NCBI GenBank assembly: GCA_937896505.1
Contig: CALBNP010000053.1
Coordinates: 1 to 48,725, forward strand
Direction: 5' to 3'
Origin: an uncultured Bacteroidales bacterium
GTDB taxonomy: Bacteria; Bacteroidota; Bacteroidia; Bacteroidales; F082
Length of the DNA stretch: 48,725 bases
Shown piece after piece: positions 15,825 through 22,296 of this stretch. A program made the position numbers and the translations under genes. Every line of letters begins with the position of its first letter. The first letter of the stretch is position 1. The notes under the pieces were generated by a model. The model saw only the letters and a list, made by a program, of their open reading frames with translations, searched no databases and had not been told where the DNA came from.

Positions 15825-16071
15825 GGTCGGTGAGAGAGTCGGCCATTTCCTTGTAGTGTTTGGCTTTCTCTCCATCGTCATTCATGATTGCGAGTTCGTA
15901 AAGGTTTCGGTACACTTCCTTGCGAATGTGGTTTTGTGCCTCGGTAAATGGGCCTTCACCCAATTTGTTGATAACTCTTTCGTATTCTGCTATTAAGGCA
16001 GAGCCTTGTTCGCCGTTTGCCTCCATTTCTTTGGCATTGTTGAAGGCAATCATCCAATCTTTTAGTGCCAT
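15805..16071 (-). CDS. Small conserved-looking protein of unknown function
   Basis: An 88-residue acidic, mostly helical protein beginning MALKDWMIAFNNAKEMEANG. I do not recognise a named family; the pattern of amphipathic helices (SALIAEYERVINKL, RKEVYRNLYELAIMND, KAKHYKEMADSL) resembles small TPR-like helical proteins. The ATG at 16071 was preferred to upstream starts because it lies 36 bases after a clear promoter element on the minus strand (16115-16108). The gene ends inside the 3' end of meaB with a 20-base convergent overlap, and its promoter almost touches that of glnA. Confidence 0.65.
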   Translation of the reverse strand: MALKDWMIAFNNAKEMEANGEQGSALIAEYERVINKLGEGPFTEAQNHIRKEVYRNLYELAIMNDDGEKAKHYKEMADSLTDLTSSED

Positions 16072-16097
16072 TTTGCTTGCTATTGAATAATAATTCC

Positions 16098-16105
16098 TAT
16101 TTTTG
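16098..16105 (+). promoter_or_regulatory. -7 promoter element for glnA
   Basis: TATTTTTG fits TAnnTTTG; it begins 66 bases before the chosen glnA ATG at 16164, leaving a leader of about 50 bases. It is separated by only two bases from the opposing element at 16108-16115. Confidence 0.6.
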
Positions 16106-16107
16106 CG

Positions 16108-16115
16108 CAAAGATA
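16108..16115 (-). promoter_or_regulatory. -7 promoter element for the small gene at 15805-16071
   Basis: The minus strand reads TATCTTTG. Together with the glnA element the plus strand shows TATTTTTGCGCAAAGATA (16098-16115), a near-palindromic divergent promoter pair. Confidence 0.55.
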
Positions 16116-16163
16116 GAAAACAAATCAACAATTAAACGAAATAACAATAAAACAAATCAAGTA

Positions 16164-17675
16164 ATGGACTCAAGAATTGCCATGAACCCCAATCGTCTGG
16201 TGCAGTTCCTTCAAAAGCCTGCAGCAGAATTCACTCGCGCCGACATCATTCGTTATTGCGAGGAAAACCAAATCGAATTCGTCAATTTCCACTATTGTGG
16301 CTGGGACGGTAAGTTGAAGACCCTTAACTTCGTGATTCACAGTGCTGAACATCTGGAAAACATCCTTTCGGCAGGCGAACGCGTGGATGGCTCAAGCCTT
16401 TTCCCATTCATCGAAGCTGGTAAGAGCGACCTTTATGTGGTGCCAAAATATCGCACCGCTTTCCTCAATCCATTCACTGAAGTTCCTACTTTGGACATCC
16501 TCTGCTCGTTCTACAATCGTGATGGCGAACCTTTCGAAAGCTCACCTGAATATATTCTCCGCAAGGCTCACGATGCGTTCAAGAAGACCACAGGCCTGCA
16601 AATGGAAACCATGGGCGAATTGGAATATTATATCATCGCTGATGACGAAGAAATCTACGAAGTGCCGGATCAGAAAGGCTATCACGAAAGTGCTCCTTTC
16701 AACAAGTTCACCGAATATCGTGTCGAGGCTATGCGCCTCATTGCCCAAGCTGGCGGTCTGATAAAGTATGGTCACTCTGAAGTGGGTAACTTCACTCACG
16801 ATGGCAAGATTTACGAACAGAACGAAATCGAATTCCTGCCTACCAACATCGAAGATGCTGCCGACCAACTCGTCATCGCCAAGTGGATCATGCGTCAGTT
16901 GGCTTACCAATATGGTGTCACTTTGACCTTCGCTCCAAAAATCACTGTGGGCAAGGCTGGTAGCGGCATGCACGTTCACTGCAAGTTCACGAAGGATGGC
17001 AAGTCGGTCATGGTCAAGAATGGCGAAATCACCGACTACGCCAAGAAGGCTATCGCTGGTTACATGGTGGCTGGCACTTCGCTGCCTGCTTTCGGTAATC
17101 CTAACCCACTGTCGTTCCTCCGCCTCGTTCCTCATCAGGAAGCTCCTACCTCGCTCTGCTGGTCATATTCCAACCGCAGCGCCTTGGTCCGCGTGCCTCT
17201 CGGCTGGATCAACAATGGCAAGGACATGGCTGCCAACTGCAACCCTGTGGAAAAGAAGTCGAACCGCGACTTCAGCGACAAGCAGACCTTCGAATGGCGT
17301 GCTTCCGACGGTTGCGCCGACATGTATCTGCTGATGGCTGCCCTTTGCGCTGCTGCCCGTCACGGCTTTGAGATGCCTAACGCTCTCGAAATCGCCGAAA
17401 AGACATACGTTGGTCTCGGTGTCAACATTCACGACGACAAGAACAAGAAGTTGCAAGAATCGCTCGAGCAATTGCCTGACAGCTGCGTCGCTGCTGCCAA
17501 GGAACTCGACAAGGACCGCGAAATCTACACCTCGAAGGGTGTGTTCTCCGATGCCATCGTCGATTACATGATCAAGTTCTTGACCGCTTTCGACGACGCT
17601 AACTTGCGCGCTGAACTCGGCAACGACACCGAAAAGATCATGAAGTTGGTGAACGACAACATTCACGTTGGATAA
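16164..17675 (+). CDS. glnA: Glutamine synthetase (type I)
   Basis: ATP-dependent condensation of glutamate and ammonia to glutamine, the main ammonium assimilation step; cytoplasmic dodecamer in this class. The 503 residues include the beta-grasp domain (VNFHYCGWDGKLK; SLFPFIEAGKSDLYVVP) and the catalytic domain with metal ligands in METMGELEYYII, NEIEFLP, and GSGMHVHCKF, then GNPNPLSFLRLVPHQEAPTS and the arginine-rich RSALVRVPLG. The TAATGG start at 16164 was chosen over an upstream in-frame start at 16065, whose added residues lie across the promoter. Codon use is strongly biased to C-ending codons, a sign of high expression. An adenylylation tyrosine site was not identified. Confidence 0.93.
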   Translation: MDSRIAMNPNRLVQFLQKPAAEFTRADIIRYCEENQIEFVNFHYCGWDGKLKTLNFVIHSAEHLENILSAGERVDGSSLFPFIEAGKSDLYVVPKYRTAFLNPFTEVPTLDILCSFYNRDGEPFESSPEYILRKAHDAFKKTTGLQMETMGELEYYIIADDEEIYEVPDQKGYHESAPFNKFTEYRVEAMRLIAQAGGLIKYGHSEVGNFTHDGKIYEQNEIEFLPTNIEDAADQLVIAKWIMRQLAYQYGVTLTFAPKITVGKAGSGMHVHCKFTKDGKSVMVKNGEITDYAKKAIAGYMVAGTSLPAFGNPNPLSFLRLVPHQEAPTSLCWSYSNRSALVRVPLGWINNGKDMAANCNPVEKKSNRDFSDKQTFEWRASDGCADMYLLMAALCAAARHGFEMPNALEIAEKTYVGLGVNIHDDKNKKLQESLEQLPDSCVAAAKELDKDREIYTSKGVFSDAIVDYMIKFLTAFDDANLRAELGNDTEKIMKLVNDNIHVG

Positions 17676-17682
17676 TATCTGC

Positions 17683-17704
17683 TGATTGTTGGCGACAACA
17701 ATCA
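17683..17704. other. Short hairpin with GCGA tetraloop between glnA and GT39 gene
   Basis: TGATTGTTG pairs perfectly with CAACAATCA (nine base pairs) around GCGA, a GNRA-type tetraloop. It starts seven bases after the glnA stop and ends 14 bases before the next ATG. There is no following T-run, so it is more likely an RNA processing or stability element than a classical terminator. Confidence 0.55.
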
Positions 17705-17718
17705 TAAAATGGAATGCC

Positions 17719-19404
17719 ATGATAAAGGAAGAACGTTTCAATTGGAAAGTCTGCCTTTATTGTGGCATTTTCATTTGGTTTGTCATCAACCTTTTGCAAG
17801 GCATCTTCACCGAAATCACCGAAGATGAAGCCTATTATGCCCTTTATGGTGAGCATCTTGCTTGGGGCTATTTCGACCATCCACCCATGGTGGGTTTGAT
17901 GACTTTTTTGGGTAGCTTGTTGTTTTCCGGAAATTTAGGAGTAAGGTTTTTCACGGTTATTGCAACGACGCTGTCGTTGCTTGTGACTTGGAAAATCATT
18001 GGCGAATCGAAGCCTGATGGACGAAAAGTGCTGCTGTTTTTTACATTGGCTTTTTCGGTTTTGATGCTCAATGTGTATGGTTTCGTAACCACACCCGACG
18101 TTGGGTTATTGTTGTTTTCTGCTTCGTTTTTGCTTGTATATCAGAAATATCTCGAAGACAATTCTTGGCGTCACGCTCTGCTACTCGGCGTTTTGATGGC
18201 TGCCATGGTTTATAGCAAATACCACACTTTTCTCTTGCTCGGATTGGTAGTACTTTCAAACCTTAAATTGCTGAAAGACGGAAAGTTTTGGGTCGCTTGT
18301 GTGTTGGCTGCCATTTTGTTGGTTCCGCATTTCGTTTGGCAATTTGGTAACGATTTTCCAAGCATCAAGTATCATCTTGTGCAACGTGGCGAGCCGTTTC
18401 GTTGGGGCTATTTTTTCGAGTATCTCCCTAATCAGCTGTTGGTTTTCAATCCGTTGACTTTTGGTGCAGCGGTTTATGTGCTTATCAAGCATAAGCCAAT
18501 CGACCGATTTGAGCGAAGCCTTCATTTCATCTGTATCGGTTTCTTCTTTTTCTTTTTCCTGATGACCTTCCGTGGTCATGTCGAACCGCATTGGACTATC
18601 GTCTGTTCAATTCCAATCATTGTTTTAGTTTATCGTAAATGTTTGATTGACGATAAGTTGAAAAAATATGTAAGGTGCTTTGTGTTGCCTTCGTTGGTGC
18701 TGATTTTTGCTGCCCGTATTGTTTTGCTTACGCCTTTGGCTTCAAAATGGGGCTTTTATGGTAAAGAAAAATACTATAAAGCGATTGAAACAGTGGCGGG
18801 CGACAATCCTGTGGTTTTCCGCGGTTCGTTCCAAAAACCATCTCTGTATCATTACTTTACAGGGAGAGAAAGTTCTACGACACGCGACTATTACGACCGT
18901 ATGACCCAGTTCGACCTTTGGCAGTTCGACAAGGAGTGGATGGGGAAGCCGGTTTTCGTTTGCAGTTCGGTTTATAAGCGTTCAACTCAATTTGAGGTTG
19001 GAGATGTGTGTTTCGAAGGTTATCAGGCGCAGCATTTCCAATCGGCAAACCGCTTGGTTTCAAGCATTTCCATTAAAGATCCTGAAACGATGGCTTTCCA
19101 TCGTGGCGAGACGATTCTGATTGATTTTTCCATTTTCAATCCGATGGATTATCCTGTTGATTTTCACCATGATGAGTTCAATATGTCGCTCAAAGTGCAT
19201 TTCCGTTCCTCGGGTGATTTTGCGTATTGTCGTTATGATGACATTGCTGTCATCGAGCCGCATTCCACTTATCAGGGAAGCCTGAGTTTTGCAATTCCCG
19301 ATGATATTGTGTTAGGTCCAAACCTATTGGTTTTAGGCATTGGCGACCGTATGGAGTCGGCGGTTACGGATGGAAACTATGAAACTATCGAAATAGTTGA
19401 TTGA
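17719..19404 (+). CDS. GT39-type membrane glycosyltransferase
   Basis: A 561-residue polytopic membrane protein of the ArnT/dolichol-phosphate-mannosyltransferase-like group (GT39/PMT_2), which transfers sugars from polyprenyl-phosphate donors on the outer face of the inner membrane. The first periplasmic loop holds the acidic catalytic motif ITEDEAYYALYGEHLAWGYFDHPPMVG region, typical of these enzymes. About ten hydrophobic segments follow, then a C-terminal soluble domain of roughly 180 residues. ATG at 17719 was chosen because the alternative TTG start at 17686 lies inside a hairpin. The acceptor (lipid A, O-antigen or protein) cannot be told. Its 3' end overlaps the convergent IPExxxVDY gene by 20 bases. 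Confidence 0.82.
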   Translation: MIKEERFNWKVCLYCGIFIWFVINLLQGIFTEITEDEAYYALYGEHLAWGYFDHPPMVGLMTFLGSLLFSGNLGVRFFTVIATTLSLLVTWKIIGESKPDGRKVLLFFTLAFSVLMLNVYGFVTTPDVGLLLFSASFLLVYQKYLEDNSWRHALLLGVLMAAMVYSKYHTFLLLGLVVLSNLKLLKDGKFWVACVLAAILLVPHFVWQFGNDFPSIKYHLVQRGEPFRWGYFFEYLPNQLLVFNPLTFGAAVYVLIKHKPIDRFERSLHFICIGFFFFFFLMTFRGHVEPHWTIVCSIPIIVLVYRKCLIDDKLKKYVRCFVLPSLVLIFAARIVLLTPLASKWGFYGKEKYYKAIETVAGDNPVVFRGSFQKPSLYHYFTGRESSTTRDYYDRMTQFDLWQFDKEWMGKPVFVCSSVYKRSTQFEVGDVCFEGYQAQHFQSANRLVSSISIKDPETMAFHRGETILIDFSIFNPMDYPVDFHHDEFNMSLKVHFRSSGDFAYCRYDDIAVIEPHSTYQGSLSFAIPDDIVLGPNLLVLGIGDRMESAVTDGNYETIEIVD

Positions 19405-19900
19405 GTGCCTTTTGCTTCATTTCTTCTTTAACGGCCTTGATATTGGTGCGTTTTTTCATCTCCTCAAGTAGGTCTATTTCGTGCAATTCTATGGTCTCCA
19501 ATAGTATGCCAATTGAATTGTCGGATTGTGGATCCATGATGAACGCATAACCGATACCTGGAATTTCGCGAATACTTTTGAGCATTTCGTCCAACTTGGT
19601 AGGCGCAATGTAGTTGCGGATGATAAGCATGAAATCGATGCGAGGCGATGTTTGCTGCCAATAGGTTCCTTTATAGACCAGTGAAACTAGATTAAATGTG
19701 TTGCCTGTTTCTCCAGTATCGTAGTAAAAGAAAGCGTATTGTGCACCATTTTCAAAGATGTCGTTGTATCTTACAAAGTTGATTGATAACTTATTGTTAA
19801 TGTTCCATGCCAACTTGAAATCAATAAGACTAGAGTTGATTCCAATGATTTTGATGTCATCGAATGATGCGGGGCTGATCTTTTTGATATTTTTTTTCAT
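19385..19900 (-). CDS. IPExxxVDY family protein
   Basis: A 171-residue Bacteroidota-specific protein. I recognise it from the overall pattern (WNINNKLSINFVRYNDI, YDTGETGNTFNLVSL, DFMLIIRN, MLKSIREIPGIGYAFIM) and from its standard position beside rnc; function is unknown. The family's namesake IPExxxVDY motif is not strictly visible here, so the name rests on similarity and synteny. The ATG at 19900 starts MKKNIKK; a longer in-frame start at 19936 would overlap rnc. A promoter element ends four bases before this ATG. Convergent 20-base overlap with the GT39 gene. Confidence 0.7.
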   Translation of the reverse strand: MKKNIKKISPASFDDIKIIGINSSLIDFKLAWNINNKLSINFVRYNDIFENGAQYAFFYYDTGETGNTFNLVSLVYKGTYWQQTSPRIDFMLIIRNYIAPTKLDEMLKSIREIPGIGYAFIMDPQSDNSIGILLETIELHEIDLLEEMKKRTNIKAVKEEMKQKALNQLFR

Positions 19901-19904
19901 GCTG

Positions 19905-19912
19905 CAAAGATA
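19905..19912 (-). promoter_or_regulatory. -7 element immediately before the IPExxxVDY gene
   Basis: The minus strand reads TATCTTTG, then CAGC, then ATG at 19900. The four-base spacing suggests a leaderless transcript in addition to read-through from rnc, whose stop codon lies just upstream. Confidence 0.4.
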
Positions 19913-19914
19913 TA

Positions 19915-20637
19915 TTATTCTGCCAGCATGTTCCATGTTTTTTCGGCTGATAATTGCTCGGCACCTTTGATGGAAAAATCACAGGAATCGGCGTAAGGCT
20001 CGTCGTCGATAAAGATTTGGACGTGGAAAAACTTTCTGTTGTTTTCTTTTGAGGTGTTAATCAGCCTAAAATCGACGTGGTGTTTATGTTTCTGCCCCCA
20101 TTCGAGAAGTTTGCTCTTGAAGTTGACATCGGTTTGCTCGAGTTGGTCGAGGTCGATGTGAATGCGGATGATTCGGTTGATGATGGTTTTTTTGGTGAAT
20201 TCAAATCCCTTGTCGAGATAGATGGCACCCATGAGCGCTTCGAAAGTATTGCCTCCCAGCGACTTGAAACCAGTGTTGTCGCTATTGTCGTGGTTATACC
20301 TAATGTAATTGTCGAAGCCGAGTTTCTGTGAGAGCTTGTTGAGCGATGCACGACTTACGATACGCGACCGCATCTCGGTGAGGAAGCCTTCTTGTTGAGT
20401 AGGATAGGTATGGAATAGATAATCGGCAACGGCTATTTCAAGCACTGCATCGCCAAGATATTCAAGTCGTTCGTTAGAGAGCTTGAACTTGTCGCTGTTT
20501 GATATGGTCGATTTGTGGGTAAAGGCCAGCTGATAAAGGACAATATTGTTGGGATAGAACCCCAAAATGTTCTTGATGTAGCGTGAAAGTTGCTTGTCGG
20601 TCGATTTGCGATAAGCCAGAAGGTCTCGGATATACAT
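19915..20637 (-). CDS. rnc: Ribonuclease III
   Basis: Double-strand-specific endoribonuclease that processes rRNA precursors and regulates mRNAs. The 240 residues contain the RNase III signature NERLEYLGDAVLE at 55-67 with its catalytic acidic residues, TFEALMGAIYLDKG as the second acidic motif, and a C-terminal double-stranded RNA-binding domain (KSKLLEWGQKHKHHVDF onward). Its ATG overlaps the fabF stop by one base (TAATG on the minus strand), so it is translationally coupled within the acpP-fabF-rnc operon that is common in bacteria. Length is normal; all catalytic residues appear intact. Confidence 0.95.
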   Translation of the reverse strand: MYIRDLLAYRKSTDKQLSRYIKNILGFYPNNIVLYQLAFTHKSTISNSDKFKLSNERLEYLGDAVLEIAVADYLFHTYPTQQEGFLTEMRSRIVSRASLNKLSQKLGFDNYIRYNHDNSDNTGFKSLGGNTFEALMGAIYLDKGFEFTKKTIINRIIRIHIDLDQLEQTDVNFKSKLLEWGQKHKHHVDFRLINTSKENNRKFFHVQIFIDDEPYADSCDFSIKGAEQLSAEKTWNMLAE

Positions 20638-21890
20638 TATGCCTCGAATTTTTTGAAAATCAAGGTGGCGTTTTGGCCGCCAAATCCGAAGGCATTTGAC
20701 ATGGCATAGGTGATGTTGCGTTGGCGTGCCTTGTTGAAGGTGAAATCAAGGCGACTGTCGATTTGCGGGTCGTCGTCGAAATGGTTGATGGTTGGAGGAA
20801 TAATGCCGTTGTCGATGGCCAAAATAGTGGCTATCGACTCAATGGCTCCTGCGCCACCCAGGAGGTGACCCGTCATTGACTTGGTTGAGTTGAGGCTGAT
20901 GTTGTAGGCGTGTTCGCCAAACACTTCCTTGATGGCCAAAGGTTCGATGACATCGCCCGCAGGGGTCGATGTGCCGTGGGTGTTGATGTGTTCGATGGCT
21001 TCAGGTTGCAGGCCGGCATCTTTTAGCGACCGTTCCATGCTGAGTTTGGCGCCGAGGCCTTCGGGATGCGGTGCTGTGATGTGATATGCATCGCCAGAAG
21101 CGCCTCCACCGACGATTTCGGCATAAATCTTTGCGCCTCTCGCAATGGCGTGTTCCATTTCTTCGATGACGATACCGCCGCCGCCTTCGCCTATGACGAA
21201 ACCGTCGCGGTTGAGGTCGAACGGGCGTGAAGCCGTTGCCGGATCGTCGTTACGCGTCGAAAGGGCTTTCATCGAGTTGAAGCCTCCCACGCCACACTCG
21301 CCAATGGCGGCTTCCGAACCGCCTGCTATGATGACGGTAGCTTGGCCGAACCTCACATGGCTGAAAGCCTCGATGATGGCATTGGCCGACGAGGCACAAG
21401 CTGAAACCGTAGCGAAATTCGGACCGTGGAAACCATGTCGGATGGAGATGAGGCCAGCCGGCAGGTTGATGATCATCTTGGGAATGAAGAACGGGCTGAA
21501 GCGCGGAGTTCCATCGCCTTCGGCGTGTTCCATGACTCCTGAATAAAGGTTGGCTATGCCACCAATCCCCGAGGTCCAAATGACGCCAACTTCATCGAAA
21601 TCGGTATTTTCGGTTGTGATTCCTGAATCGGCAATAGCTTCTTCGGCTGCGATTTGGCCGAATTGCGAAAAGAGGTCGTATTTCCGCACATCCTTCTTGT
21701 CAAAGAAGTTGAGTGGGTCGTAGTTCTTGACCTCGCAGGCAAAATGTGTTTTGAATAAGGAAGAATCGAAACGGGTTATTTCAGCCGATCCACTGACTCC
21801 ATTGATTAGACTAGTCCAAAACTCGTTGACCGTATTTCCAATAGGAGTTATGGCACCTAAACCAGTAATGACAACCCGTTTCGATTCCAT
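20637..21890 (-). CDS. fabF: Beta-ketoacyl-ACP synthase II
   Basis: Condenses malonyl-ACP with acyl-ACP in fatty acid elongation. The 417 residues show the KAS II active site: Cys165 in TVSACASSANA, His305 in HINTHGTSTPAGD, Lys337 in NSTKSMTGHL and His342. The N-terminus VVITGLGAITPIGN is characteristic. It sits 25 bases after acpP and overlaps rnc by one base. Length and catalytic triad are typical, and the pairing with its carrier protein is standard. Confidence 0.96.
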   Translation of the reverse strand: MESKRVVITGLGAITPIGNTVNEFWTSLINGVSGSAEITRFDSSLFKTHFACEVKNYDPLNFFDKKDVRKYDLFSQFGQIAAEEAIADSGITTENTDFDEVGVIWTSGIGGIANLYSGVMEHAEGDGTPRFSPFFIPKMIINLPAGLISIRHGFHGPNFATVSACASSANAIIEAFSHVRFGQATVIIAGGSEAAIGECGVGGFNSMKALSTRNDDPATASRPFDLNRDGFVIGEGGGGIVIEEMEHAIARGAKIYAEIVGGGASGDAYHITAPHPEGLGAKLSMERSLKDAGLQPEAIEHINTHGTSTPAGDVIEPLAIKEVFGEHAYNISLNSTKSMTGHLLGGAGAIESIATILAIDNGIIPPTINHFDDDPQIDSRLDFTFNKARQRNITYAMSNAFGFGGQNATLIFKKFEA

Positions 21891-21915
21891 GAATTTTTAG
21901 ATTATTGTAAAAAAA

Positions 21916-22158
21916 TCAGTTGGCTTCGCGGATTTTCTCGACCAGTCTGACGACGTCACCAACAGTGGTGATACCTTCTTGTTGGTCGTCAGGAATGGAA
22001 ATGTTGAAAGCCTTTTCAAATTCCATCATCAATTCGACGGTGTCCAATGAATCGGCACCCAAATCGTTGGTGAAGCTGGCTTCCATCGTCACTTCAGATG
22101 GATCAACGCCGAGTTTTTCAGCAATAATCGGTACAATTTCGTTTAGAATTTCTGCCAT
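21916..22158 (-). CDS. acpP: Acyl carrier protein
   Basis: Small acidic carrier (80 residues) that holds growing acyl chains on a 4'-phosphopantetheine attached to Ser37 in the motif LGADSLDTVELMM. The ATG at 22158 (MAEILNEIVP) gives the standard length; an upstream in-frame start would add 19 residues crossing the promoter. First gene of the acpP-fabF-rnc-IPExxxVDY operon, and divergent from polA. Confidence 0.96.
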   Translation of the reverse strand: MAEILNEIVPIIAEKLGVDPSEVTMEASFTNDLGADSLDTVELMMEFEKAFNISIPDDQQEGITTVGDVVRLVEKIREAN

Positions 22159-22189
22159 AGTTTTCAATTTTTTTGAGTTTTCAAAGTTG

Positions 22190-22197
22190 CAAAAATA
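22190..22197 (-). promoter_or_regulatory. -7 promoter element for the acpP-fabF-rnc operon
   Basis: The minus strand reads TATTTTTG, 31 bases before the acpP ATG. A TTTG at 22216-22213 on the minus strand, about 15 bases upstream, is a possible -33 box. Confidence 0.6.
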
Positions 22198-22296
22198 CGA
22201 CTTTTTTACATTCAAACATCATTTTTAACTTTTTTCGTGATGTTTCTTTCTCTTCTGTCCTTATTCTTTGTACTTTTACAACATCAAACTAATGGT

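Noticed and set aside
22237..22296. An N-terminal signal peptide on DNA polymerase I
   Set aside because: The hydrophobic stretch arises only if an upstream ATG is used. The second ATG at 22297 matches the normal polA start.
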